Assembly (NCBI GenBank): GCA_030532825.1
Contig: JAUNKK010000003.1
Span: 22,820 to 86,819, forward strand
Direction: 5' to 3'
Length of the DNA: 64,000 nucleotides
Source: Propionibacteriaceae bacterium
Lineage (GTDB): Bacteria > Actinomycetota > Actinomycetes > Propionibacteriales > Propionibacteriaceae
Positions within the stretch are counted from its first letter, which is position 1, and each line of letters begins with the position of its first letter. This document shows positions 45,986 to 55,122 of this stretch, piece after piece. The translations under genes and the position numbers were made by a program. Below the pieces are notes generated by a model. The model searched no databases. It had not been told where the DNA came from and was given only the letters and a program-made list of their open reading frames with translations.

Positions 45986-47026
45986 GTGACATCACATAAG
46001 ACTGCCCCCACGCTGGACGATGTGGCTCGGCTCGCCGGGGTCTCGCGCGCGACCGTCTCCCGCGCTATCCGAGGCGGCGAGCGAGTCAGCCAAACCGCCC
46101 TGACCGCCATCGAAGCCGCGGTTGAACGGCTGGGCTATGTGCCCAACCAGGCGGCGCGGCAACTCGCGTCGCGGCGCTCCAACACGATTGCCGTGGTGGC
46201 CTCCGAGCCCCACCGCCGCGTCTTCCACGACCCCTTCTTCGCCATCTCGGTGGCCGCCGTCGCCGAGCGGCTGGAGAGCACCGATCAGCACATGGCCCTG
46301 CATGTGTCCTATGGCGGTTTCCGCCGAAAGCTGGAGGAGCACCTCTTGGGCGGGCACGTCGATGGCACGATCGTGATCTCTCATCGCGATGCTGAGAAGC
46401 TCCCCGCCTTCCTGGAGCGGGTGGGTCGGCCGTGCGTCTTTCTGGGGCGTCCAACCAGCGGCCCCCCGCAGCCTGACGGGTTCTCCGTCGCCCACCGGTA
46501 CGTCGACATCGACAACGTGCTCGGAGGGCGCGTTGTAGGGGAGCACTTGGTGCAGCAGGGGTGCCGCCGGATCGCTGTCATTTCCGGCGACCTCGACACG
46601 GCTTCTGCCCGGGACCGGCTCGCTGGGCTCAAGGCCGCACTGGCGACCCATGGCCTGGAACCCGTCGCCGTGCATCCCGGCAACTATCACCCCGCCTCGG
46701 GCCGGACCCAGGCCCTTGAGTTGCTCGCTGGCGGCCTATCCTTCGACGGCCTGTTCGTGGAATCCGACCACATGGCTGTCGCCGCCCTGGGGGCCCTCAA
46801 CGAAGCCGGAATCCGCGTGCCTGAGGATGTCAAGCTCGTGGGCTTCGACGATGCCGAGATCTCCCGGCTCACCACGCCCACGCTCACCACCATGACCAAC
46901 CCGTGGGCGGAACTCGCCCGCATCGCCACGGAACGGCTCCTAGCCGAACTTCACGGGGAACCCATGACCGAGCCCATCATCCTGGAGCCGAGACTGATCG
47001 CCCGGCGCTCCACCGAACGGGCTTGA
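45986..47026 (+). CDS. LacI-family transcriptional regulator
   Basis: A 346-residue repressor. Seen: N-terminal helix-turn-helix LDDVARLAGVSRATVSRAIR, hinge AARQLASRR, then a sugar-binding periplasmic-type domain (RYVDIDNVLGGRVVGEHLVQ, GLFVESDHMAVAALGALNEA, VGFDDAEISRLTTP). GTG 45986 is chosen because CGGAGGA lies 6 nt upstream; longer frames lack family similarity. It is followed 15 nt later by the alpha-galactosidase gene and should autoregulate through the operator upstream. The likely inducer is a galactoside or another sugar imported by the nearby ABC system. Confidence 0.93.
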   Translation: MTSHKTAPTLDDVARLAGVSRATVSRAIRGGERVSQTALTAIEAAVERLGYVPNQAARQLASRRSNTIAVVASEPHRRVFHDPFFAISVAAVAERLESTDQHMALHVSYGGFRRKLEEHLLGGHVDGTIVISHRDAEKLPAFLERVGRPCVFLGRPTSGPPQPDGFSVAHRYVDIDNVLGGRVVGEHLVQQGCRRIAVISGDLDTASARDRLAGLKAALATHGLEPVAVHPGNYHPASGRTQALELLAGGLSFDGLFVESDHMAVAALGALNEAGIRVPEDVKLVGFDDAEISRLTTPTLTTMTNPWAELARIATERLLAELHGEPMTEPIILEPRLIARRSTERA

Positions 47027-47041
47027 GACTCGGGCCAGGCG

Positions 47042-49216
47042 ATGGGACAACAGAACTGGGTCATTCAACTCCGGGTCGACACCACGGCCGTGCTGATTCA
47101 TGTCGGGGACTCTGGGGTGCCCGCCGTGCTGCATTGGGGATCCGATTGGGGCGCGATGTCCGGCGAGCAGCTGGCGGACGTGCCCGTCCAGCTGGCGCGC
47201 ATGGACGTCGACAACGTCCCGGACATCCCCCTAGAGGCGGGGGTGCTGCCGGCCGCCTGGACGGGCTGGCCCGGACAACCCGGAGTCCTCGGGCATCGCG
47301 GCGACGGCACCGCCTGGTCGCCACGCCTGAGCACCCAGCGCGTCACCTGCGACGGGCGCGACCTCACCCCTGGCCTCCACAGCCTTGGGGCCGCCACCCT
47401 GATTTTCGAGTTGGTTGATGAACACGCGGGGCTTGCCGCAGAAATCGACCTCAGCCTCGAACCCGGAGGAACCGTGCAGCTCCGCGGACGCTTGCGGAAC
47501 CTGGGCGGAACCTACCACCTGCTGGGCCTGAACCTTGGTCTGCCGGTGCCGCTGAGCGCGAACGAAATCTTCGACTTCACGGGGCGCTGGGGCAAGGAGC
47601 GGGTACCGCAACGCCGACAGGTGACGGCCGGGGTACATCTGCGAGAACACCGGCGCGGCCGCCCCGGCTTCGATGCCACTACCGTCATGCTCTGCGGGGC
47701 GCAAGGCTTCGACTTCCGGCACGGTCAGGTGTGGGGACTGCATGTGGCCAGCGCAGGCAACTCCCGGAGCTTTCTGGAACGGGTCCCGGGCGGCCAGCAG
47801 ATCCTGGGCGGCGGCGCCCTCCTGCATCCCGGCGAGGTGATGCTCAAGACGGGGGAGCAGTACCAGTCGCCCAGCCTGCACTTCACCCACGGTCAGGGCC
47901 TCGACGAGGCGGCGTGCGGTTTTCATCGCTGGGTGCGTTCCCAAGCGGCGGCTCCCGGCCCCAACCGGCCCGTCGCCCTCAACGTGTGGGAGGCGGTCGG
48001 CTTCGATCACGGCATAGACAAGCTCAAGCGGCTGGCGGACCTGGCGGCCAGCGTCGGAGTGGAGCGCTACATCGTCGACGACGGATGGTTCCTGGGACGC
48101 CGCGACGACACCGTCGGCTTGGGCGACTGGGTGGAGGACCCGGTGGTATGGCCCGACGGCCTCACCCCGATCGTCGAGCACGTCCGGAGGCTTGGCATGC
48201 AGTTCGGCCTCTGGTTCGAGCCCGAGATGGTCAGCCCCAACTCCGAGCTGGCCCGGCAACATCCCGAGTGGATCTTGGCGGCGGGCCCAACCTGGCCAGT
48301 ACCCTGGCGAAACCAGCAGGTGTTGAACCTCACCATCGATGCGGCCAAGGAACTGGTGTTCGAGCGCATGGACGCCATCGTGCGCCGCTACCGCCTGGAT
48401 TACATCAAATGGGATCACAACCGCGACTCCTTCGACGCGGGACATCAAGGCCAGGGCGGCCGGTCCGTGGCGAGCGCCCAGGTGGCGGCCGCCCTGGAGA
48501 TCATGGATCGACTCAGGGCCGCCCACCCGTACCTGGAGATCGAGAGCTGCTCCTCCGGCGGGGCCCGCATCGATTTGGAGATGGCCCGGCACGTACAGCG
48601 GTTTTGGGTTTCGGACTGCATCGACCCCTTGGAACGCCAGGCCATGCAGCGCTGGACCATGCAGTTGATCCCCCCGGAGCTGCTGGGCACCCACATCGCC
48701 TCCGGGCGCAATCAAAGCACATCCCGGCAACACGACTTGGCCTTCCGGGCGGCGACAGCCATCTGGGGACACCTAGGCATCGAATGGGACCTCACCAAGG
48801 CCACCGATCAGGAACTGCGAGAACTGGCAGGCTGGGTGGCCTGGTACAAGCAGCACCGCCAGTTGCTGCTCACCGGAAGCATGATTCGCGACGAGGTGGG
48901 CGATGGGTCCATGTGGCTGCACGGGGTGCTGGCTGCCGACGGCAGCCAGGCCCTGTTCTCCCTGACCGCCGTCGACTTCGCCGTGAACGAGCTCCAGGAT
49001 CGGCTGCGGCTGCCCGGGCTTGACCCAGCCGTCCGCTACCACGTCCGCCCTCTCACCCCCGGAGCCAAGCCAGCAGGGCTCATCCCACCTCCGTGGTTCG
49101 CGGAAGGCGCCATCGCCACGGGCGCGTTCCTGGGCGAGGTGGGCCTGACCCCACCGGCACTACACCCGGAACAAGCCCTGCTCCTCGAAGCGAGCGCCGT
49201 ATCGACGGGGCCCTAG
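47042..49216 (+). CDS. Alpha-galactosidase, GH36
   Basis: Cytosolic 724-residue glycosidase that releases galactose from alpha-galactosides such as melibiose or raffinose. Seen: an N-terminal beta-domain, then the barrel with YIVDDGWFLGRRDD, LWFEPEMVSPNSELA, the nucleophile Asp458 in YIKWDHNRD, SCSSGGARIDLEMA, and the acid/base Asp525 in RFWVSDCIDPLERQ. The final beta-domain ends near LLLEAS. No signal peptide. ATG 47042 lies 15 nt after lacI. It ends 4 nt into the convergent epimerase gene. The preference for alpha-galactosides is from family membership. Confidence 0.93.
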   Translation: MGQQNWVIQLRVDTTAVLIHVGDSGVPAVLHWGSDWGAMSGEQLADVPVQLARMDVDNVPDIPLEAGVLPAAWTGWPGQPGVLGHRGDGTAWSPRLSTQRVTCDGRDLTPGLHSLGAATLIFELVDEHAGLAAEIDLSLEPGGTVQLRGRLRNLGGTYHLLGLNLGLPVPLSANEIFDFTGRWGKERVPQRRQVTAGVHLREHRRGRPGFDATTVMLCGAQGFDFRHGQVWGLHVASAGNSRSFLERVPGGQQILGGGALLHPGEVMLKTGEQYQSPSLHFTHGQGLDEAACGFHRWVRSQAAAPGPNRPVALNVWEAVGFDHGIDKLKRLADLAASVGVERYIVDDGWFLGRRDDTVGLGDWVEDPVVWPDGLTPIVEHVRRLGMQFGLWFEPEMVSPNSELARQHPEWILAAGPTWPVPWRNQQVLNLTIDAAKELVFERMDAIVRRYRLDYIKWDHNRDSFDAGHQGQGGRSVASAQVAAALEIMDRLRAAHPYLEIESCSSGGARIDLEMARHVQRFWVSDCIDPLERQAMQRWTMQLIPPELLGTHIASGRNQSTSRQHDLAFRAATAIWGHLGIEWDLTKATDQELRELAGWVAWYKQHRQLLLTGSMIRDEVGDGSMWLHGVLAADGSQALFSLTAVDFAVNELQDRLRLPGLDPAVRYHVRPLTPGAKPAGLIPPPWFAEGAIATGAFLGEVGLTPPALHPEQALLLEASAVSTGP

Positions 49217-50244
49217 CCGCGGCGGGCCGCGCGGCGCAGCGCCGGGAGGCCCTGGAGCCAGGCCGCCAAAACCCGATCCTCAAACCGAGGCAGTCCAGGC
49301 TCCGCCAAGCCGCCGTGCGCCTCCTGGTAGGCGATGAAGTCGCGAGCCGCATCAGCCAGGGAGTAGTCCCATGTGAAGCCAGGGAAGCGGCGCGCGAACT
49401 TCTCGACGCTGAAATATAGGTGGTGACCCATCATGGTGGGCAGGAGGCTGCGTTCCACCTCCGGGACGTCGAGTGACAGCAGGAAGTCGGTGGGCACGTG
49501 CACGATCTGCGCCGGCTTTCCCACGGCCTCGGCAAACGCCTGGAGGTACTGGTCGTAGGTCACAGCTCGCGGATGAGCGCACGTGTAGGCCTCGTCGACG
49601 GTGCCCGGGTCCGCGCAGATTTGCGCGATCATCCGCCCGGTGTTGTGAGCGGCCCCGGCGTCGATCAGCGTCGTGCCGTCGCCAGGAGAGAGCACGGGCA
49701 GCCCAGCCCGGAGCCGTGCCACCAGCGGCCCGCCCTGATGGATTCCCATGGCGGTCAGCGCGAAGGTTCTACCTAGCGCATACCCGGGGCGGACGATCGT
49801 GAGCCGCGGCTCCCCGCCACGGAACGCCTCCTGATACAGCCGTTCGATCGCCAGCTTGTTCGTGGCGTACTCCCCAACGGGCGGCGCCCATGGATCGTCC
49901 TCGCGCATCGGTAGGCAGCTGAGCGGATATCCGTAGACGTCGGCGGTGCTGATGAAGACCACCCGCTGGCAGGGCTGGGCGGCGAGTGCGTCGATCAGCG
50001 TGCCTGCCTGCCCGACCTCGAAGCACGTGGCATCGACAACGAGATCTGGGCGGAACGTTGCCAGAACGTGGGTCAGTGTTACCAGGTGATCCCGATCGCC
50101 ATGAAAGACCCGGATTCGGCTGTCGAGCCCCAGCAGGCCACCGCGGCTGCGCTTCAGCACCGCCACCTCGTGGCCGTGCTGGAGCAATTCGGTGATGGTG
50201 GACAACGAGATGTTGCCGGGTCCGCCCAGGAACAGAGTCCTCAC
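49213..50244 (-). CDS. NAD-dependent epimerase/dehydratase
   Basis: A 343-residue short-chain dehydrogenase of the extended type, like nucleotide-sugar epimerases. Seen: Rossmann loop RTLFLGGPGNISLSTITELL, VFISTADVYGYPLSC, the YxxxK active site in GEYATNKLAIERLY, and IVRPGYALGR. GTG 50244 lies in the GTGA overlap with the beta-glucosidase gene. It is the last gene of the sugar operon. It may epimerise a sugar released by that enzyme, or be a less typical 3-ketoglycoside-type enzyme; the substrate is not clear. Confidence 0.85.
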   Translation of the reverse strand: MRTLFLGGPGNISLSTITELLQHGHEVAVLKRSRGGLLGLDSRIRVFHGDRDHLVTLTHVLATFRPDLVVDATCFEVGQAGTLIDALAAQPCQRVVFISTADVYGYPLSCLPMREDDPWAPPVGEYATNKLAIERLYQEAFRGGEPRLTIVRPGYALGRTFALTAMGIHQGGPLVARLRAGLPVLSPGDGTTLIDAGAAHNTGRMIAQICADPGTVDEAYTCAHPRAVTYDQYLQAFAEAVGKPAQIVHVPTDFLLSLDVPEVERSLLPTMMGHHLYFSVEKFARRFPGFTWDYSLADAARDFIAYQEAHGGLAEPGLPRFEDRVLAAWLQGLPALRRAARRG

Positions 50245-51656
50245 ACGGTGACCTGATGAGTCCGGGCTACCTCGGCGTACCACAGAGCACTGGTCTTGGG
50301 AATGCGGCGCAGCGTCTCGTAGTCAACGCGCACGATCCCGAAGCGCTCGGTGTAGCCCATGGTCCACTCGAAGTTATCCAGCAGCGACCACACCAGATAG
50401 CCGCGCACCGCCACGCCGTTGTTCATGGCCTGGTGCACCGCCACGAGATGGTCTCGGATATAGGCCAGGCGGTCAGTGCTGTCGTCCACAAAGCCCGCGG
50501 CGTCGGGCTGGTCCTGATAGGCGGCCCCGTTCTCGGTGACCACGATGGGGATGCCCGCCGGTCCGGTGTAGGTGCGGTGCACCCGCTCCAGCATCAGCCG
50601 CAGGTCGTTGGCGTTGACCTCCCAGCCCATGGAGGTCACCGGCAGGTTCCGCGGCACCGGCTGGATTGTCTCGTTGCCGACCATCGGGGACGCGTTCGGG
50701 TATCCCCCCTCCGCGACGGTGACCTCGGGCACAGCGCCGGGCTCCGGGGCGCGATGGGCTGCGCCGTTGTAGAAGTTCACGCCAAGTACGTCGATGGGGG
50801 CGCTGATCAGCGCCATGTCGCCGTCGCGCACGGCCTTGCCCAGTCCGGCTTCCGCCATGGCCTCTAGTGCCTCAGCGGGGTATTCGCCCTTGAAGATCGG
50901 GTCCAGGAAGACCCCCATGAAGCCAGCGTCGATCCGTGAGGCCGCTTTGACGTCGGCGGGGTTGTTTGGATCAGCGGGGTGCGCGTAGCTGGTGTTGACG
51001 GTGATCCCAACCGTGAGGTCCCGTGGCGCCGCGCGCAGCGCCTGAACGCCCAGGCCGTGGGCCAGCAGCAGGTGGTGGGCGGCATCCACGGCCTCCCGAG
51101 GGTTGACGTGACCCGGCGCGTGCACCCCGGCGGCGTAGGACAGGAACGACGAACACCAGGCCTCGTTCAGCGTGGTCCAGATGCCGACGCGATCGCCCAG
51201 CGCCTCGACGAGGTGGCTGGTGTACTCGGCGAACCGGTAGGCGGTGTCGCGGTTCTCCCAGCCTCCTTGGTCTTGCAGCGCCTGCGGCAGATCCCAGTGG
51301 TAGAGGGTCAGCCATGGGGTGATCTCGGCGGCGAGGAGCTCATCGACGAGACGAGAGTAGAAATCGACGCCCTTCGGGTTGAAGCCTCGGCCGTCGGGGG
51401 AGACCCGGGCCCAGGAAGTGGAGAACCGGTAGGCGTTCAGGTTGAGTTCCCGCATCAGTGCCACATCCTCGGGCATCCGGTGGTAGTGGTCGCATGCAAC
51501 CTGACCGTTTGACCCGTCCAGGATCCGGCCGGGCTGGTCACAGAACTCATCCCAGATGGAGCGGCCACGTCCGTCGTCTGGGGCGCCGCCCTCAATCTGG
51601 AAGGCGGCGGTGGCGGCGCCGAACAGGAAATCGGGTGGGAAGGTGTAAGTGGTCAT
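50241..51656 (-). CDS. Beta-glucosidase/6-phospho-beta-glycosidase family, GH1
   Basis: A 471-residue GH1 enzyme. Seen: FLFGAATAAFQIEGGAPDDG start, YHRMPEDVALMRELNLNAYR, the acid/base region TTLNEAWCSSF, where NEA stands for the usual NEP, the nucleophile in IVVTENGAAYQDQ, and the final WSLLDNFEWTMGYTERFGIV motif. The WTMGY segment fits a non-phosphorylated sugar specificity, in line with an ABC importer rather than a PTS. The start overlaps the permease stop by 4 nt. Galactosidase or fucosidase activity is also possible in this family. Confidence 0.92.
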   Translation of the reverse strand: MTTYTFPPDFLFGAATAAFQIEGGAPDDGRGRSIWDEFCDQPGRILDGSNGQVACDHYHRMPEDVALMRELNLNAYRFSTSWARVSPDGRGFNPKGVDFYSRLVDELLAAEITPWLTLYHWDLPQALQDQGGWENRDTAYRFAEYTSHLVEALGDRVGIWTTLNEAWCSSFLSYAAGVHAPGHVNPREAVDAAHHLLLAHGLGVQALRAAPRDLTVGITVNTSYAHPADPNNPADVKAASRIDAGFMGVFLDPIFKGEYPAEALEAMAEAGLGKAVRDGDMALISAPIDVLGVNFYNGAAHRAPEPGAVPEVTVAEGGYPNASPMVGNETIQPVPRNLPVTSMGWEVNANDLRLMLERVHRTYTGPAGIPIVVTENGAAYQDQPDAAGFVDDSTDRLAYIRDHLVAVHQAMNNGVAVRGYLVWSLLDNFEWTMGYTERFGIVRVDYETLRRIPKTSALWYAEVARTHQVTV

Positions 51657-52609
51657 CCTTTGACAGCTCCTTGCATCACGCCGGCGACCAAATGTCGACC
51701 GGCTACGGCGAATAGCACCATGAGGGGAAGAGTGGTGAGGACCACCCCCGCCATGATGAGTGAATAGTCCTTGAAATAGGTGCCTTGCAGCAGAGTCAGC
51801 GCCACGGGGAGGGTTGGGTTTTGGGAGCCCAGCACGATGAACGGCCAGAAGAAACTCGTCCAGGAACCCACGAACGTGAACATGCCGAGCATGGCCATGG
51901 CGGGGCGTGCTGCGGGCACCGCCACGTGCCAGAAGGTGCGAATCATGGAACAGCCGTCGACGCGGGCCGCCTCCACCAGCTCGTAAGGCAGCGCAGCCCT
52001 GAGATATTGGGTCATCCAGAACACCCCGAAGGCTGACGTGAGGCCGGGCACGATCACCGCCTGAAGCTCACCGATCCACTTCAGCTGAGCCATCACGATG
52101 AACAGCGGGACCACGCCCAGCTGGGTGGGTACGGCCATCGTTCCAATGACGAACAGCAGAAGCGGCCTGCTGCCCCGAAAACGCAGTTTAGAGAAGGCGA
52201 AGCCGGCCAGGGTGGAAAAGAACATGACGGAGACGGAGGTGACCACCGCGATGATGATCGAGTTCGTCAGGGCCCGCCAAAAGTCGATGTCCGAACTCAT
52301 CACGCGGCCCAGGTTCTCCCACAGGTTGCCCTGAGGCAGCCACGAAGGCAGGGGGTTCGCCGCGATGGTGGCGCCGTCGGAGGAAGCAAGGAGGATGGCG
52401 TAGTACACCGGGAAGCAGGAGATGAGGAAGACCGCCGTGAGGAGGGTGTAGGTGATCCAGCCGGGACGGCGGTCCACCCCGAAGGCTGCTCCGCGGGCCG
52501 GGGGGAGTTCGCCGCGTCGAATCGCGCGACGACGTGCCGCTCGTGCGGCGCCCTTACCGGCGAACTGTTCGATCGCGGCGGCTGACATGGCGTGATCTGG
52601 CCGGCTCAT
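51653..52609 (-). CDS. Sugar ABC transporter permease (MalG type)
   Basis: A 318-residue membrane permease of the carbohydrate uptake CUT1 family. Seen: WITYTLLTAVFLISCFPVYY, LWENLGRVMSSDIDFWRALT, GTMAVPTQLGVVPLFIVMAQ, the coupling motif ELVEAARVDGCSMIRTFWHV followed by AVPAARPAM. ATG 52609 overlaps the other permease stop; the longer frame reads into that gene. It has a basic N-terminal tail (ARAARRRAIRRGE) of about 50 residues, longer than usual. Confidence 0.92.
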   Translation of the reverse strand: MSRPDHAMSAAAIEQFAGKGAARAARRRAIRRGELPPARGAAFGVDRRPGWITYTLLTAVFLISCFPVYYAILLASSDGATIAANPLPSWLPQGNLWENLGRVMSSDIDFWRALTNSIIIAVVTSVSVMFFSTLAGFAFSKLRFRGSRPLLLFVIGTMAVPTQLGVVPLFIVMAQLKWIGELQAVIVPGLTSAFGVFWMTQYLRAALPYELVEAARVDGCSMIRTFWHVAVPAARPAMAMLGMFTFVGSWTSFFWPFIVLGSQNPTLPVALTLLQGTYFKDYSLIMAGVVLTTLPLMVLFAVAGRHLVAGVMQGAVKG

Positions 52610-53577
52610 TTCGTCACCTGCTTTGTGCGCTTGGCCCTCGGGGTGGCCGACTTGTTGGAGGAGATGCGGCGGATGAGGAGGAAGTTGATCGCCGACACGA
52701 TGACGATGAGCACGAACAACAGCCAGGCCACCGCAGCGGCCCGTCCAAAGTCTCGTGTTTTGCCCCAACCGATCTCATGCAGATACATCGTCATGGTCAT
52801 CCATTGCCGGTCGGGGCCGCCCAAGCCGGTGGCGTCGTAGGCCTTGGGCTCGTCGAAGATCTGCAGCCCACCGATGGTGGAGGTCAGCACCACGAAGATC
52901 AAGGTCGGACGCAGCATGGGGATGGTGACGAAGAAGAAGCGGCGCACCCGGGAGGTGCCGTCGATGATCGCCGCCTCGTAGAGGTCACGGGGGATGGCCT
53001 GCATCGCGGCCAGCACGATCAGCGTGGTGTAGCCGGTCCACCGGAAATTCACCATGGTCGCGATGGCGATGTGGCTCGCTAGCCGGTCGACGTGCCAGCC
53101 GATGGGGTTTTGCCCGAGCGCGGTGAGCAGGCTATTGATGACACCGGACTGGTCGGCGAAGAGTTTGCCGAAGATCAGGGACACGGCCACGGGGGTCACG
53201 ACATAGGGCAGTAGCACCCCCATGCGCCAAAAGGTCTTGGCACGCAGGTTCGCGTCCAGCACGGCAGCGATGAACACGGCAGCAATCACCTGCGGGATAG
53301 AGGACAGCAGGAAGATCGAGAAGGTGTTGACCAGGGATCGCCAGAAGCGGCCCTGGCCCAAGACGTTGGTGAAGTTCGCCAGCCCCACGAAGCCCTGATT
53401 TCCGCGAATCTGGTGCCAGTCATGCACGGCGACAACGGCGGTGTACAGCATGGGGTAGAGGCCGACGATGGCGAAGACGATGAAGAACGGGGCAACGTAG
53501 AGGTACGGGCTGAGCTTCACGTCCAGTTTCCCGAGGCGTTCTCGTCCCGTGAGAGGTCTCTTGATCTGGTTGGTCAT
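52606..53577 (-). CDS. Sugar ABC transporter permease (MalF type)
   Basis: A 323-residue permease of the CUT1 family, partner of the MalG-type protein. Seen: SPYLYVAPFFIVFAIVGLYP, VNTFSIFLLSSIPQVIAAVF, LPYVVTPVAVSLIFGKLFAD, and the coupling motif DLYEAAIIDGTSRVRRFFFV followed by TIPMLRPT. ATG 53577 has AGGGAT at 10 nt; ATG 53586 is possible. It starts after a perfect hairpin that separates it from the binding-protein gene. Confidence 0.92.
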   Translation of the reverse strand: MTNQIKRPLTGRERLGKLDVKLSPYLYVAPFFIVFAIVGLYPMLYTAVVAVHDWHQIRGNQGFVGLANFTNVLGQGRFWRSLVNTFSIFLLSSIPQVIAAVFIAAVLDANLRAKTFWRMGVLLPYVVTPVAVSLIFGKLFADQSGVINSLLTALGQNPIGWHVDRLASHIAIATMVNFRWTGYTTLIVLAAMQAIPRDLYEAAIIDGTSRVRRFFFVTIPMLRPTLIFVVLTSTIGGLQIFDEPKAYDATGLGGPDRQWMTMTMYLHEIGWGKTRDFGRAAAVAWLLFVLIVIVSAINFLLIRRISSNKSATPRAKRTKQVTK

Positions 53578-53640
53578 AGCGCGCATATCCCTGCCGGGGT
53601 CGGGCCCGGGATCGGTTGAGGAACAGTGATGATGTTGTAG

Positions 53641-53674
53641 GCGGGTCCGGGGCGGGGGAAGGCCCCGGACCCGC
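53641..53674 (-). terminator. Intra-operon hairpin after the sugar-binding protein gene
   Basis: Perfect 13-bp stem (53641-53653 with 53662-53674, loop of 8 nt), 24 nt after the binding-protein stop. Such hairpins commonly stabilise binding-protein mRNA or partly terminate transcription before the permeases. Confidence 0.75.
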
Positions 53675-53698
53675 GCTGGGATGGGGTGTAGAGCGGGA

Positions 53699-54973
53699 TC
53701 AGATGTTGAGGTTCTCGTAGTCAGTGAGGGCTTGTTGCCAGGAGTCCTCAGCATTCATGGCTCCGGAATCCACGCGGTTCAAGGCATCGCCAACGATGTC
53801 TCGGATAGCCCCGTAGTACTTTCCGGTGAAGGGCTGGACGGTGATCTCGGAGGCCTGGGCTGCATAGATCTGACCGATCGGGGCGTTGTTGAAGAACGAA
53901 CTGGTGGTCTCGGTGATCTGCGGGGACTGTAGGGCTTCAACTTGGCTGGGGAACACCTGCTTGGCCGCGTAGGCCTTGAGTTGCTGCTCGGGTGCGGTAA
54001 GCCAGTCGGCCAGGGCCTTGGCTTCCTCCGGGTGCTGCGACTGCTCGGGCACCATCAGGTAGGAACCGCCGGAGTTGCTGGGGCCGCCCGGGAAGACCTG
54101 GGCCACGTCCCATCCGGTGACCCCCGCGGCTTGCTCCTCAATGAAGCCTGCCATCCAGCTGGGGCACATGATGGTGGCGAACTTGGGGTCGCCTTGGAAG
54201 GCGGCCATCCAGTCCTCATCCCAGGCGGTGAGGTGGGCCGACTGATCAAGGTTGGCCACGATGGAGTCATAGACGGCCTTCATGCCGCTGTTCTCGGCCA
54301 GCGGGATGGGGGTGCCGTCGCTGTTCTCGAAGGCGTTGGGCAGTTGCGAGATCATGCCCTGGAACACCCCGCCGCTGGAGTCGAACCAGGCTACCTGGCC
54401 GTTCGCGGCCCGGAACCGCTGACCCACTTCGAAGAACTTGTTCCAGTCGCCGGTCAGCAGCTTGGCCACCTCTTCGCGGTCCGAGGGGAGTCCGGCAGCG
54501 GCGAACAGGTCGGCGCGGTAGCACAGGGCGTTGGGGGCGCTGTCGGTGCCGTAGCCCAGCAGACGCCCGCCGTCATCGGTGGCCTTGGCCGTTTTCCACG
54601 CCAGCCAGCGGTCCTTGACGGCATCACTGCTGAGATCCACCCACTGTTCCGTGTACTGCATGACCTCGGGCATCCAGTCACCCTCGACGGCCTCAATGTC
54701 AGCTAGGCCTGTGCCGGCGGCCAGTCCCGTGCTGAGGTGATCGCGAGCGCTTGTGGTGGTGCTGGCGCGGCTCTCCTCAATCGTGATGTTTGGATGGAGT
54801 TGCATGTACTCCTTGTACAATTCCTCGTAGCCGAAGTCGTTGAACACGGAGACGGTCAGGGTGATGGGCCCGTCGCTTGCATCCTTCGTCGATGAGGAAG
54901 GGCTACAGGCCCCAAAAGCGAGGCTGAGGCCGAGGACCGCTGCAAGGGCGGTCCTCTTGAAGTGGTTGGTCAC
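53699..54973 (-). CDS. Sugar-binding lipoprotein (ABC extracellular component)
   Basis: A 424-residue CUT1 solute-binding protein. Seen: lipoprotein signal AAVLGLSLAFGACSPSSS with the lipid Cys near residue 23, VSVFNDFGYEELYKEYMQLH, GLAAGTGLADIEAVEGDWMP, RADLFAAAGLPSDREEVAKL and GGSYLMVPEQSQHPEEAKAL. GTG 54973 follows AAAGGAG. It is the first gene of the minus-strand sugar operon with two permeases, the GH1 enzyme and the epimerase. No ATPase gene is present; such systems usually share an MsiK-type ATPase encoded elsewhere. The sugar is probably a beta-glycoside. Confidence 0.93.
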   Translation of the reverse strand: MTNHFKRTALAAVLGLSLAFGACSPSSSTKDASDGPITLTVSVFNDFGYEELYKEYMQLHPNITIEESRASTTTSARDHLSTGLAAGTGLADIEAVEGDWMPEVMQYTEQWVDLSSDAVKDRWLAWKTAKATDDGGRLLGYGTDSAPNALCYRADLFAAAGLPSDREEVAKLLTGDWNKFFEVGQRFRAANGQVAWFDSSGGVFQGMISQLPNAFENSDGTPIPLAENSGMKAVYDSIVANLDQSAHLTAWDEDWMAAFQGDPKFATIMCPSWMAGFIEEQAAGVTGWDVAQVFPGGPSNSGGSYLMVPEQSQHPEEAKALADWLTAPEQQLKAYAAKQVFPSQVEALQSPQITETTSSFFNNAPIGQIYAAQASEITVQPFTGKYYGAIRDIVGDALNRVDSGAMNAEDSWQQALTDYENLNI

Positions 54974-55000
54974 GATTACTCCTTTGTTCGTTACCTGAGG

Positions 55001-55029
55001 CTCTCAAGGATTGCCTGACCCCTTGAGAG
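55001..55029 (-). promoter_or_regulatory. Leader hairpin before the sugar operon
   Basis: Inverted repeat with perfect 9-bp arms (55001-55009 with 55021-55029) and 11-nt loop in the leader of the binding-protein gene. One arm overlaps the LacI operator at 55024. In DNA it could also act as an extended operator. Confidence 0.5.
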
Positions 55030-55037
55030 CGCTTTCA
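55024..55037. promoter_or_regulatory. LacI-type operator 2
   Basis: TGAGAGCGCTTTCA, about 50 nt before the sugar-binding-protein GTG. On the minus strand a TAGGCT hexamer at 55052-55057 lies 14 nt upstream and could be the -10 box, the same spacing style as at operator 1. Confidence 0.75.
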
Positions 55038-55122
55038 TTAGCTCCATGGACAGCCTACCGGTGGGCGTCGAGGTGGCCAGCGGTGGGCCGGATTCGTCAT
55101 CGATTTGTGATCAGCGCCCTCC

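Noticed and set aside
47231..48772. 513-codon minus frame and a 430-codon plus frame over the alpha-galactosidase
   Set aside because: Both are shadows of the GH36 gene, which carries catalytic motifs in its own frame.
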